DNA of 64,000 bases from Nicotiana tabacum (taxonomy: Eukaryota; Streptophyta; Magnoliopsida; Solanales; Solanaceae): positions 110,024,289 through 110,088,288 of the forward strand of contig NC_134081.1 in the NCBI RefSeq assembly GCF_000715075.1. The letters run 5' to 3'. Below the pieces are notes generated by a model. The model did no database searches and had not been told where the DNA came from. It saw nothing but the letters and a program-made list of their open reading frames with translations. Of the stretch, positions 11,455-22,515 are shown one piece after another; positions within the stretch are counted from its first letter, which is position 1, and each line of letters opens with the position of its first letter. Made by a program: the position numbers and the translations under genes.

Positions 11455-11987
11455 AGATGTAGAAGTTGTCACGACCTTGAATTCCCACCATCTGGACCGT
11501 AATGACGCCTAACATTTCACTTGCTAGGCAAGCCAATGTTAGATGTAGTTATTAATCATTTTTAACAAACTTCAAATACGATGACAATAAAGAAACTGAA
11601 TAGTCTGAAACAAGGTAAATAAACTAATTGTTTGACCAAAAATATAAATCTTGGTTCAAATAATTAAATTTATATAAACAAAGGTTAATCTTGAGATCCA
11701 ATGGATAAGGTTGCAGAGAATAGGAAAAAGCAAACAAAAAATCTAATAGAGATGTAGAAGTTGTCACGACCCGGAATTCCCACCCTCAGGACCGTGATGG
11801 CGCCTAATATTTCACTTTCTAGGCAAGCCAACGCTAGATGTAGTTATTAACTATTTTTAACAAACTTCAAATACGATGACAATAAAGAAACTGAATAGTC
11901 TGAAATAAGATAAATAAACTAATTGTTTGACCAAAAATATAAATCTTGGTTCAAATAATTAAATTTATGTAAACAAAGGTTAATCTT
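11455..11987. repeat. 295-bp direct duplication across a retrotransposon junction
   Basis: Unit 1 starts at 11455 and unit 2 at 11750, both with AGATGTAGAAGTTGTCACGACC. Each unit holds 174 bp of Tekay LTR end followed by the first bases of the Tat-1 LTR (TGTTTGACCAAAAATATAAA); in unit 1 these stop after 64 bp at 11692. About 57 bp of unrelated filler (11693-11749) joins the units. The copies differ at roughly 14 of 174 positions by eye, with CpG changes mostly in unit 1. Confidence 0.85.
11467..11923 (-). repeat. Tekay-type LTR fragment, left piece
   Basis: Read on the minus strand this ends GGGTGGGAATTCCGGGTCGTGACA (at 11762-11785), comparable with the end of the Tekay LTR at 6146. It is the 3' end of an LTR fragment whose remainder resumes at 23261, beyond Tat-1. 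It is present twice because of the 295-bp duplication. No pol sequence is attached, so this is a solo or truncated LTR. Confidence 0.7.
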
Positions 11988-12657
11988 ATCTAACAATAAT
12001 ATCGTTAGATCTTAGTTTACGAAAAGAGCAATTGATGCTATATAGATTTGGACGAACAATGACAATATCACGTGATAAATGCTATGGGAAATCAGGAACA
12101 GTAATGTAGTATATAATATTTAATGAATAACAATAAATGACATTTAAGCAAATAGGAGGAATGGTTCACCCAATAGAGAGTAGAATGAATGGATCTTCCT
12201 CCTGACAGTGATTGACAAATAAATAATCAAGGATTTCTCAGATCTGATGATAAAGCGTCGACAAGAATTTCAGTGAAAAGGTGATCTTTGTATCAAGTGA
12301 GAGCATAATCCTTTAAGTCAAAATGTCTTTTTTACAAATGAATGTCACATGCCCCTTCTATCATTGTCTCTTTTTATATTTATATGGGGCATGTTCCTAA
12401 AAAAACCTAATAGTACAAATGCAGAGAATATTCACTAGAATATTCCCTTTAATATCATATCTTGAAAACTAGCCGTTACTGCTCTATTAACGGTATTCGA
12501 CCTCGACCCTTGTTGACGCCTTGACTACGACTCTCGTCGACTCTTCGACCACAGGCTTTGCGGCTTCTCGGACCATCTTAACAAATGATGTTTTGAGGGT
12601 TCTTCCCGTAGTATTATCTTGACCTAAATATTCTAAGGGAGGATTTTGACCCGTACA
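11924..12657 (-). repeat. Tat-1 3' LTR
   Basis: 734 bp, TG...CA ends, nearly collinear with 22516-23255. A TATA-like stretch (minus CATATAAATATAAAAA) lies at about 12371-12386. By eye the two LTRs differ at roughly 6-7 percent over the first 420 bp, so the insertion is not recent. Confidence 0.9.
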
Positions 12658-12682
12658 GTTAGTCCCTCCGCATATTGAGGCC
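12658..12682 (-). other. Tat-1 polypurine tract
   Basis: Read on the minus strand, GCGGAGGGACTAAC directly precedes the TG of the 3' LTR. The same string is found at the equivalent place in Tat-2 (35851-35870). It primes plus-strand synthesis. Confidence 0.7.
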
Positions 12683-12991
12683 GGTCTCAGGCGGGCTTGA
12701 TGAGCGGATTTAGTTCATTGTGATCGAAATGACTAGGTGAGCTGAGCGGGTCGTGATGATAGTGGTGAACTGGTAACGTGGCCCTTCGTGAGCTGCGAGT
12801 CTCGAACACTTCATTTCACGGTCAGTTTGTTGGAGTTATGCTGTCCACAAATCAGGGTGATTTCATGACGCCATGCGTCACCATGACGCGTATTCCCGAT
12901 GTGTTGCTTCATTTTGCATGTGACTCCTGATTGGACCTACCGCTTCGATTTTGGTGCCATGTAATGATGAGCTGATTTTTCCGTTCTAGTG

Positions 12992-13012
12992 CCTGAGTCC
13001 TTGTAAATAGGG
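12992..13012 (+). promoter_or_regulatory. Candidate TATA region of Tat-1 antisense gene
   Basis: GAGTCCTTGTAAATAGGGATG lies about 168 bp before the start of the antisense gene. The homologous place in Tat-2 reads TCCTTATAAATGAGG, a good TATA box, so this copy appears to have a mutated one (TATAAAT to TGTAAAT). Promoter activity is inferred. Confidence 0.4.
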
Positions 13013-13170
13013 ATGTTAGGATATAACTTTAAATTTTTCAGGTTTCTTGTGTCGAAACCCTATATCCCCTTCTTTCTCTCCCATTACTTTGCATTTTTCC
13101 CCTCTGTTCCAGCGATTCCCATCGTTTTTAATCCTCCATTATTTGATACTTCTTTCTCTTTTGTTAAAAA

Positions 13171-16032
13171 GTGTCTAACATACCTTTTGAGTCTAGTGAG
13201 AGAAGTGATGTGGTCCCTCTAGCGATGGTCTTTCCCCCTCACGCGGAGAACGTTCCCACCGCCGCCGAGGATGGAAGCTTCCCAATGGTGGAGGAGATAG
13301 TTCCTCGCAACCCCGATACCAGGTCTGATTTCTCCAACTTGCCTGATGTCAACCCTGGAACCTTTAAATCAGCGATAACATAGGCCGATTTGGTAGAGCT
13401 TAAGGCTAAATACGGCCTTCCACACCACTTCGAGTTAATCCATGCCGAATGGGACACAGTGCAGGTCTACTGTCCTGGGTATTGCGCCTTTTATGCCTAC
13501 CCCTTTCACGTCGGCTACACTCTTCCTCTCTTTCTATTGGCGGGGGAATTTTGTCGCTATTACGGCATTTTCACGGCTCAGCTCGCGCCGTATGTTTACA
13601 AACTCATAAGGATGTTCACCAAATTTGTGGAGCTGGCCGAGGTCGAACTCGTATTTCGACATTTGACGCACCTGTTCGCCCCCAGCTTTTATAGGGGCAT
13701 GATGCTGAATCTTTGCCACCGAGGAGGTAAATACTTGGTGGTGAAGATGGATGACAAAGCTAACCGCCAATTCTGGTTCAACCTTTTCTTTGTTAGAACT
13801 GAGGATATGGTGGCCAACGCCGATGGTTTTCTCGAGGCTTGGAATTGTACTCGTAAGTATATAACTTCCTTGTTTGGAGGTATCGAATTTTTCTTTCGTG
13901 TTTGGCCGTGGTTCTAACCTTCTGTCCTTTTTTGTGCAACTAACTGTTTACCTCCCTCTTTGGTCGATAATATTTCTGGCTGGGTAGGTCGGCTCCTCCC
14001 TCACATCGTGGGGATACGCGAGTGGTCGGGTTTCTTCAAGAAGTTTGGGCCTCCTCTCCCTTTGACTAGTAAATTGTTCTTGTCATCGGCCTCTTAGTTA
14101 TTTCTTCTTTTGGTTTACTTTGGCTAGCCTTCTTCTTCATTTGTACTTTCCTTACCTTCAGCTAGGGGGTCCTCGAAGAGGTAGAAAGCTCCAACACCCA
14201 CGTTCTGAAAGAGGAAAAACACTAAGCCCTCACCTTCCGCTCCCTCCTCGACTGTGTCGACCTCTACTCGTGCCCCGATCCCTTCTTTGACCATGGCTAC
14301 CTCTGCTCGTGCCCTGGTCCCCCCCTGTTGTTGCGTCTTGTCCTGCTCCTTCCTCGGCCTCTTCATTATACCGTTTTAGAGAAAGACGGTGAGCTTGTAG
14401 CTGGTGAGGAAGATTTGATGCCTCGCAAGAGGAGGTCCATAGATACTAGTGATGGGATCACCCGGGCCGTTGACTTAACGGAGGGTGATTTTTCTCTTCA
14501 CGAGACGGCGACCATTATCATCGGGGACAACGTCGGGCCGATGTCTGAGATTTCGAGGTTGGCGGAGGCCAACGTGGGTACGTCTCTTCCTTCTGTTATG
14601 AATGAGGCAGAAGGGCTAACCACTGGAGTTCTCGATACTTTATGGCAAGAGGAGTTGTCGACTTCGCGACCAGCTGATGATACTTCTTTGTCGGCCAATG
14701 AGAAAGGCAAAGGCATTGCTGAGGAAGGCTATGAGATGGGTTCGGACAGTGATGCGGGTGACCTGAATATGATAGAGGAAGCGTTTACCCAACTTGAGAT
14801 AAGGTTGGAGGGGTCTACGAGGACCATTGTGACCCCTATGGATCGTGATTTGCTGAAGAATACGGAGGATGTGGTCCCCATCCTCGGCCCCCTTTGTTCC
14901 GAGATAGAGGGTAAGACTCTTAAAGAGTTGGATGACGTTACTCTATCGAAGAGCGTTGCTGGTATTGCCCTTAGAGTGAGTGTTTAGTGTTTTGTTCTTT
15001 TCCTCTTTTTGTCTTTGTTTTTCAGGGCATTTTTGTTTCTGACTCACTTCTTTTCTTTTTCTGATCGCAGACGATGATTTTGGAGATTGAGAGCGCCATA
15101 AAGGAGGAGAGGCATAGGGAAATTTTTGTAAGATTGAAAAATAAGTACTTTGAGTATCGACACAAGTACCGGGAGTTTTATCGGCGACTTGATGAGGATG
15201 GCGACATGCAGGCTCTTCGAATGAGTTGAAGGAGAAAGATGATGACCTGGTGAAGGCCATTGAGAAGTGAAGCATCCTCGAGGGGACATAACGGAGTAAG
15301 GAAGAGGAGCTTGAGGTTACCAGGGGTGTGAAGGTCCAATTCAGTGACCTTCAAGCACAAGTGGTCGAACTGCGCGAGCAATTGGAAGAATGTCTGCTTC
15401 AGCTGGAGGGCCTTAATGGTGAGGTTGCTGAGAAGCAGAGCGAGCTTGAGAAGGCAAAATCTTTCCGTTTGGACGCTAAGAGGAAATTGGAGATGCTTGA
15501 GCTATGGAACAACACCCTACAGGCCGAGCGGGAGAATGACTAGTCCATGGTGAAAGCTAAGGAAGATCGACTAGAGGGGAGGGTGAGAGAGCTAGAGAAG
15601 GATAAAGCCCTCATTCATGATCGGGTGGTCGCATTGGAAGCTGAGAAGGCTCAACTGCTTGCGTAGCCCTTTTCTTCTCGTACTTCGAAAATTCCCAACG
15701 TTCCTCAGGAATTGTATAAGGAATGGATTTACGCCGAGGCTCAGTTAGATGTGTATCGAGATTTGCATAAGGCGGGGTCCCTTTTCAAGGTCGCCCTCAA
15801 GGATGTTCGTGTTTAAGGCTCGTGAAGATCGAGTCGCTTGTGAGTATGATCCAGTTACACTTGAGGGCGATGAGGGGGATTATGAAGGCGTAGATTGACT
15901 TGAAGAGGATGCTTGGTATGACACCGCTTATCCTGAGGGCGAGGACGGTGAAGGTGGGGTGATCGAGGTGGCGAGGGTATCGGTGGCCAAGGTGGTGAAG
16001 GAACTGGAGATCGTGATGGTGGCGATCAGTAG
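13171..16032 (+). pseudogene. Tat-1 antisense additional gene (aORF), spliced
   Basis: The gene is coded opposite to gag-pol. Exons by comparison with Tat-2: 13171-13852, 13940-14068, 14162-14975, 15071-16032. Exon 1 has the block AYPFHVGYTLPLF...EFCRYYGIF and ends at EAWNCT. I recall this region as the family named putative gypsy-type transposon (Transposase_28 type). Exon 3 is acidic and Ser/Thr-rich. Exon 4 is a long coiled coil (VELREQLEECLLQLEG) ending in a Gly/Asp/Glu-rich tail. Function is unknown. Damage: the start is GTG where Tat-2 has ATG; there is a TAG at 13381; the first acceptor is AA rather than AG (13938-13939); frameshifts occur near 15222 and 15780. In transcription sense it points toward integrase, so the two gene sets converge. 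Confidence 0.8.
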
Positions 16033-16283
16033 TTTTGTTTTTGCCTTGTAACCTTTTATGTACTTTTACCGGCGTCTTCATGAGCCTTTGTAAAAATGTT
16101 TAAGTATGAAATGTCAAAGTTTTTTTTACATTTCCTTCCCTTCCCGAGATTTACCTTTTGTACTTGTATGTTTTTGCTTTTATTGTTTGCCTGTTTCGTT
16201 TTTTCCTTCGTTGGTGTTATTTTTTGGCTGGTCGTGGCATTGCGGCTGGTTACACATTGTTTCTTCTATTTTTTGTGTTGTGA

Positions 16284-16521
16284 TGCAGCCGAAGGCCGAT
16301 AGGTGTTTGTTTGATTGCAATTAAATGCGGTTGAACGCAACCTTTCATTAGTATTGCAGCCTAGGGCCGATAGGTGTTAGTTCGAATAGATTGAACGTAA
16401 CCTTTCATTAGTATTGTGGCCGAGGGCCGATAGGTGTTTCTTTAAACAGGTCGAACGTAACCTTTCATTAGAATTGCATCCGAAGATCGATAGGTATTTG
16501 TTCGAACGGGATCAAGCATAA
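16284..16521 (+). repeat. About 60-bp tandem repeats between Tat-1 antisense gene and pol
   Basis: Four units marked by GGCCGATAGGTGTT...CGAACGTAACCTTTCATTAG begin near 16294, 16365, 16425 and 16485 (spacing 71, 60, 60). They sit between the 3' ends of the convergent antisense gene and integrase. Tat-2 carries seven units of a related repeat at the same place. Confidence 0.85.
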
Positions 16522-16928
16522 CCTTGACATGTAGAAGGCGTGCTGATAAGTGTAAATTTCTTATTGCTTTGACATTGTTGCTTTGGTTACATACTTGGAG
16601 AACATTTTTTTTTTGGGTGTTGGATGGTGTTCTATTCCCAATCCCAGTCTATCTAATCCCTTCATTGGTTGACCTGGAGAATATTGAAAGGTCGAGCAAT
16701 GAAAAAGCAATCACGGCCTTGCCTTCGCATACTTCAACTTGAAGTGTTCCCTTTATCGCCTCGTTAAAAACCTCCTTGAGAAAACCCAACTGGGACAAAA
16801 CTCAAGTGAGGGAAAAATGAGTACGACTTGTGGGATGCCTTTTCTCTTAGAAGGTGAAGTATTTGAGGTGGCTGATATTCCAGTTGTTTGGTAGTAGCTT
16901 TCCTTCCATTGTTAATTGGAATGAACCC
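16522..16928 (-). other. Tat-1 region between repeat array and integrase, no gene
   Basis: This stretch is conserved in Tat-2 (about 39886-40269), including TTGAGAAAACCCAACTGGG, but has no open frame shared by both. It is probably the 3' untranslated part of the pol transcript. Confidence 0.5.
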
Positions 16929-18165
16929 TTATTTGCTTTTGCTGTGATTTTTGTATGGACCATCCCAATTTGTTCCTAACTTGGCTTCCCTGGGATTTTT
17001 GCTCGCTTGAGTTTTAGCTTTCAGTACGTAGTCCCTGACTTTGAGCGGCCTGACCTTTGCTTTCTTGTTATAATAGTGTTTTGCTTGTTGTTTTTGGGCG
17101 ATCATTCTTATATAGGCCATATCTCTTCGTTCGTCTACTTCGTCGAGTTCCCTACCTTCTGCTCCCGTAGTTGCCAGCGCCGCTCTCATGGGAGTACCTT
17201 AGGCTGGGTTCTCCGACCTCGACTAGTATTACTACCCCAGTCCCATAGACCAAAGAGTAGGGCGTCTCTCACGTGCTCATTTTCGGAGTTGTTCGGTAGG
17301 CCCACAATACTTCTAGTAGTATTTCCGGCCACAGTCCCTTAGCGTCCTCAAGCTTCTTCTTCATGATTTTTAGTATCTATTTGTTGGAGGACTCTTCTTG
17401 CCCGTTGCCCGCGGGGTGGTATGGGGTCGAGAGTATCCTTTTGATATGCCATTTCTCAAAGAATTCGGTGAGTTTCTTTCCCATGATCTAGGGTCTGTTG
17501 TCGCAGTTGATTTCTTTGGGAAGGTCGAACCAGCATATGATATTTCTCCATATAAAGGTGATTACCTCATATTCTCGTATTTAGGTGAATGCTCCTTCTT
17601 TCACCCACTTAGAGAAATATTCAATTAAAACCAAAAGAAATCGTACATTACCTCGTCCTACTGGGAGGGGGGCCACGATGTCTATTCCTCATTTGATGAA
17701 CGGCAAAGGAAACGTGACTAAGTGGAGATGCTCGTTTGCTTGGTGAATCATTGGGGCATACTTTTGGTACAGTTTGCATCTACTTACGAAGTCTGCAGCC
17801 TCCTTTTTCATAATGGGCCAGTAATATCCTGCCCGTATGAGACATCTGACAACTGCCCGGTTGCCAGAGTGAGCCCCGCAATGAACTTCGTAGACTTCTT
17901 CGAGGAAGCGCCGAGTTTTGTTCGGTCCCTAGCACTTCGCTAAAGGACTGCCGTAAGTCCTCTTATATAGGTCATTATGGAGGATATTGTATCTGGCCGC
18001 TTGCATCCTAAGTTTCTTGGTCCCCTTTTTATCACCAGGGAGTGTGCCGTCCTGCAGGTATGTGATAATACAATTGCGCCAGTCCCAAGTTAAGTTTATG
18101 GTTCTTACCTCGACGTGGTCTAGCAATGAGTTGAGAAGATGTACCATGTTTTTGTCTCCGGTCAT
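16929..18165 (-). pseudogene. Tat-1 integrase
   Basis: Inserts element DNA into the host genome. In element sense a zinc-binding N-terminus is readable at about 17700-18000 (HCGAHSGNRAVV, CKLYQKY). A DDE core follows at about 17200-17690, with GIDIVAPLP (first Asp), a second Asp in CDNRP, and Glu in NGQEESSNK. A C-terminal part ends at AKHYYNKKAKVRPLKVRDYV. Several stops and frame changes interrupt it. Long plus-strand frames across the same DNA are antisense shadows. Confidence 0.85.
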
Positions 18166-18216
18166 GATGCTTTTGGTAGCTGCGGCTAGTTTGGCGAGAT
18201 CATCTGCCTCGAAATT

Positions 18217-18575
18217 CTATGCTCGTGGGATTTTATCGAGCTGGCATTCGTCGAACTCAGGCATTAGCTTGCAGATTTCGGTCTGGTATTTTTGCAATCT
18301 ATGTTCCTTGATTTGGAAAGTCCTTGTGACTTGGTTGACTACGAGCTGGGAATCACATCGTAGTTTCAACCGTTTTACTCCATATTTGAGTGCTAGTCTT
18401 AAACCTGCAATTACGGCCTCATACTCGGCCTCGTAATTAGTCTTATCTGGGCACCTTATGGACTGGCGAATCACTTCGCTTGTTGGGACTTTAAGTATGA
18501 GTCCCAGCCCGAACCCCAATGCGTTCGAAGCACCATCGGTGTATAGGACCCAGAGGTCTTGTGTTCGGGGGGGAG
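18217..18575 (-). pseudogene. Tat-1 second RNase H (archaeal-type, aRH)
   Basis: A second RNase H domain lies between the ordinary RNase H and integrase and defines the Tat clade. YTDGASNALG supplies the first catalytic Asp, NYEAEYEAVIAGLRLAL the Glu, and LRCDSQLVVNQV the second Asp. The catalytic residues look intact although the surrounding pol is broken. It is thought to help degrade the RNA strand during reverse transcription; that role is family knowledge. Confidence 0.85.
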
Positions 18576-18668
18576 AGACTTTGGATGGCCTCCCTTTCGA
18601 CTTCAGGCATTACTTTTGCCAGTGAAGTCGGTGACGAAGTCGTCGATCACTTGTGACTTTATCGCCAT

Positions 18669-19870
18669 TCACTGCTGGTACGTGATATTGTACTCGCTTA
18701 GCTCGATGGCCCATTTGGCCAGCCTTCCCGACAGCTCGGGTTTATGCAAAATACTTCTTAGGGGGAAAGTTGTGATGACCGAGATGGGGTGGCATTGGAA
18801 ATATGGTCTAAGTTTTCGTGAAGCTACGACCAAGGCTAAAGCCAATTTCTCGAGGTGCGGGTACCTCGTCTCAACATCGACGAATGTTTTGCTGATGTAA
18901 GAGATGGGAGATTGCGTACCTTTATTTTTTTGAATTAATATTGTGCTTACGGCTACCTCGGATACGGCTAAATAAAGGAGGAGGCATTCTCCCTGCTCGG
19001 GTTTTGAAAGCAAGGGTGGTGATGAGAGGTATGCCTTTAATTCTCGCAGAGCCTGGACGCACTCAGAAGTCCATTTGAGGTTGTTGTCTTTCTTGAGTAT
19101 GCCAAAGAATTTATGGCACCTATCCGATGACCGCGAGATGAACCTTGATAGGGCGGCGATGCGGCCAGTGAACCTTTGGACCTATTTTTTGGTGGTCAAG
19201 AGTTCTGGTATTCCTTCGATAGCTTTAATTTGGTCTGGGTTAACCTCGATCCCTTGTTGTGATACCAGGAAACCTAGGAACGCTCCCGAGGCTACACGGA
19301 ACGCGCATTTCTCAGGGTTCAGCTTCATTCCATACCGCCTGAGTAATTCAAAAGTTTCTTTTAGATGATCGGTGTGATCTTCTCCCCTTTTGAACTTGAC
19401 CAGCATGTCATCTATATATACTTCCATTGTTTTGCTGAGATGATCTTTGAACATCTTCGTTAGTAACCTTTGTAAGTAGACCCATCATTCTTTAGTCCAA
19501 AAGGCATAAACTTGTAGTAATATGTTCCTTGGTGGGTGATGAACATAGTTTATTCATGGTCTTCTTCTCCCATGAGGATTTGATTATAGCCTGAGTAAGC
19601 ATCCAAGAAGCTTAGTAGCTCATGTCCGGCGGTTGCGTCAATCAGTTTGTCGATATGAGGCAGTGGGAATGCATGCTTTGGGCATGCTTTGTTCAAGTCT
19701 GTGAAGTCCACGCACATCCGCCATTTCCCATTCTTCTTTTTAGTCATTACTACATTGGCGACCCACTTGGGGTAATTCGACTCCCTGATGGAACCATATT
19801 CTAATAGTTTTTCCACCTCCTCGTGCATTGCTTCATTGATTGCGGAGTTGAATTTACGCCTGACCTATCT
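18669..19870 (-). pseudogene. Tat-1 reverse transcriptase and first RNase H
   Basis: RT starts near HEEVEKLLEYGSIRE and carries KKKNGKWRMCVDFTDLNKA, FPLPHIDKLID and FLDAYSGYNQI. The active site is VYIDDMLVKFKRGEDH (about 19380-19430), followed by FLVSQQGIEVNPDQIKAI. RNase H continues with LYLAVSEVAVSTILIQ and ETRYPHLEKLALALV. The frame is broken in at least two places (near 19500 and 19080). Confidence 0.88.
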
Positions 19871-20292
19871 CACTAGGGGTGGAATGGGTCAACATTTAAT
19901 TTGTGCTTGGCGATTTCCTTTGGGATGCCTGGCATATCTGCAAGGATGAAAGCAAATAAATCCGTTTTAGCTTTTAAGAATTGACTGAATTTACCTGGTT
20001 CCTGAAGTTTGCAACCGATATAGGCCTTCTTGCTATGGTCGTTGGGGTCTAATTTAACGGGGTCGAGGTCTTCTATGGTCGATCCTGCAGCTTCAACCAT
20101 ATCGGGGTCTTTGATGCCGTCCCCAGTCTCGTCATGCTCCGACCTCGACCCTGCTGATTGCTATGCCTCTTTTTCTTTGTCCTTTCTTTTTTGGGTGGCC
20201 ATGCTATCTAAGACAATGCGATAGCACTCCCGGGATGTATGATGTACTCCTCGTATGCTGAATATTCCCCATAGAGTTAGGAATTTGACGAC

Positions 20293-20634
20293 TTAGTATA
20301 AGCTGGAGGGGACGGCATTCATGGGGTGTATCCACAGTCGTCCCACTATGGTGTTGTACGTGGTGTCTTGGTCCATGATGTGGAATGTTGTTTTCAGAGT
20401 TACGCCGCCGGCCAAAACGGTGAGTGTAATTTCCTCGGATGTCCGTTCAACTGCATTGTTAAAACCAGTTAGCGTGATGCAGCGCGATACTATCTTATTC
20501 TCGAGTTTCATTTGGGTAAGTAATCGGAGATGGATAATGCACGCGCCGCTCCCGTCATCTATCATAACGCGTTTAACATTGGTATCTAAAATTCGTAAAG
20601 TAATAGCGAGGGCATCATTATGAATAAAAGTCAA
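20293..20634 (-). pseudogene. Tat-1 aspartic protease
   Basis: Cleaves the gag-pol polyprotein. VKRVMIDDGSGACIIH contains the D-x-G-S catalytic motif, preceded by FIHNDALAITLRI and followed by the conserved TLTGFNNAVERTSEEITL and the late motif TYNTIVGRLWIH. It ends in a TAG. The segment 19873-20290, downstream in element sense, is the linker to RT (PGIPKEIAKHKLNVDP). Confidence 0.85.
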
Positions 20635-20699
20635 ACCGCCATCATCCGACTTGTCGAAGATGATACTTTCTTCGAGTTCGTCGTACCGTTCGCGGGTGA

Positions 20700-22412
20700 T
20701 AGATCATTTGAGTTTGTGGTTAGTGGTGAACTTCACGCTGTTGATGGAGGCGTCATCGTTGCCGCCGATGATCATGTTGATGGTACGAGCTGGTGAGGGT
20801 GGCTTAGTCGGTCCTTGGTGTTCGCGTCCTCTAGCAAAATTGGTTCTCCCCCCGTCGCTTATTAGCTCTTTAAGGTGCCCTTGTCGCAACATGTTCACGA
20901 CTTCCTACCTCAGAGCGATACAATCTTCAGGTTTGTGCCCTTGTTCTTGGTGGAACTCACAAAGGGCATCGGACTTTGTGGTGTTTGGGTCAGATCTCAT
21001 CTTTGACGGCCACTTCACTTTGGTCCGAGCTTCTCCAGGGCGTATACTATCTCTGTAGGTGACACACAAAAATTGTGAGCAGATAATAAGGGAGGCATAC
21101 CTCTTTCTTTCCGATGATTTCCTGTCCTTGGTCTAGGTAGGCCTTCTTCGTAGCGGGGGGAGGACACAACTGCCGTTCGAACATACAGATGATGTTGTTC
21201 CCTGTTAGGTCACAGAATTGGGTGATACCTTCTTCAATCTCTTCTGGATTCAGCTTGTACCGAGGTTAGTCATGAGTTGGTCTATTGAGGCCGTGCTTAT
21301 CTGTTCGGACCTCGGCACAATAAGTATTATAGATCTCGTCCCAAGTGGTTGAAGGATACATTATCAACCGACTCAACAATTTTCTAGTTTCTCTTGAACC
21401 ATCTCTACTCAACCCATTTTGAAAAGCTGTGACCGCCATCCTTTTAGATACGTTTGCCAGAGTCATACTTACTCGGTTGAACCGGGCGAGGAAGTCCCTC
21501 TCCCAGAGACTGTTTAATAGCAAATATGTCATTCATTTTTGCCTCGGCCTTCTTGGCTCCGGCGTGGACCGTTACGAACTTATCGGCCATTTCTTAAAAC
21601 ATTTCTATGGAGCGTGCTGCTAGTTGTGAATACCATGTTAGCGCCCCTCCTGTCAGGGTTTTGCCGAACTTCTTTAGCAAGATGGAAGACACCTATTCTT
21701 TGGCGAGGTCGTTGCCTTTTATGGAGGTGACGTAATGAGTCACATGATCTTCAGGTTCGGTCATGTTGTCGTATATCTTGAGGTAGGGCAGCATTTTGAA
21801 GGTTTTTGGTATGGCAAGCGGTGCTGCATCATCACTGTACGGCTGCTTGACGAACCGGTTAGCGTCCCTCTTCGGCAACAGCTTAGGAGCGCCTGGTATT
21901 TTATCGACCCTTTCTTGGTGTTCTTTCATTTGATCTCGAAGCGCCTTGTTTTCATTTTCCATCTCTTTCATCCTTTTTAGGATGGACACGAGGGTGTTGT
22001 CACCTGCACTGTCAATGACATTGTGAGTAATACATGTCGTTGAAGGGAGAGGTGGGTTGTATTACTCGTCTATTTGTTGTATCGTGCAAGTCCTTGCAGT
22101 TTCTGCAGTCGTGCCTGGAGCGGGCTTGTTGAGGACGCATGTTAGTGTGTCAGTTAGCCACACTTTGAGGAGCTTCTTCATAGCTGGGGGCATCCCTTCC
22201 TCCACATATGTGGAGGCTCCTTTACCACGGGATTTTGTTATGCTGCAATGTGGGGGTGGTAACCCATCTCGCCTAGGGGATGGACTGGGCGTCGTGTCGT
22301 CACCTGTCGTTTCACAGCTTTCGTTGATGACATTCATGATGTTGTTTGGGAAGTCATTTGTTATTCTCGTACTTTCTTCTCGGTTACCTGCCATGTAGGG
22401 TTTTCTATACAC
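20700..22412 (-). pseudogene. Tat-1 gag
   Basis: Capsid/nucleocapsid protein. It probably starts at MAGNREESTRITN (22394). The capsid part contains KIYDNMTEPEDHVTHYVTS and FQNGLSRDGSRETRKLLSRL. A zinc-knuckle-like CEFHQEQGHKPEDC lies at about 20910-20957. Stops follow TSIKGNDLAKE (21693) and RTDKHGLNRPTHD (21266), and the frame changes at several points. Confidence 0.82.
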
Positions 22413-22496
22413 AAAGAAAGGAGATTTTGGATTTTTTATGTTAGTGACCTGTGTTCGTTGTAGATCTAGAGGAAACTAAAATTTAACTAAGAAATC

Positions 22497-22515
22497 CCCA
22501 CAGACGTCACCAAAT
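22497..22515 (-). other. Tat-1 primer binding site
   Basis: Read on the minus strand directly after the 5' LTR: AATTTGGTGACGTCTGTGG. It corresponds to the TTTGGCGC-type site in Tat-2 and Tat-3, slightly mutated. Such sites pair with the 3' end of a host tRNA to start minus-strand synthesis. Confidence 0.7.

Noticed and set aside
17007..18900. Several plus-strand open frames of 70-150 codons
   Set aside because: They are antisense to Tat-1 integrase and RNase H, whose motifs are clear on the minus strand. They differ from the antisense gene at 13171-16032, which has splice sites and domain similarity.
20030..22398. Plus-strand open frames opposite Tat-1 gag and protease
   Set aside because: They are shadows of the minus-strand coding sequence, without independent start, motif or conserved length in Tat-2.
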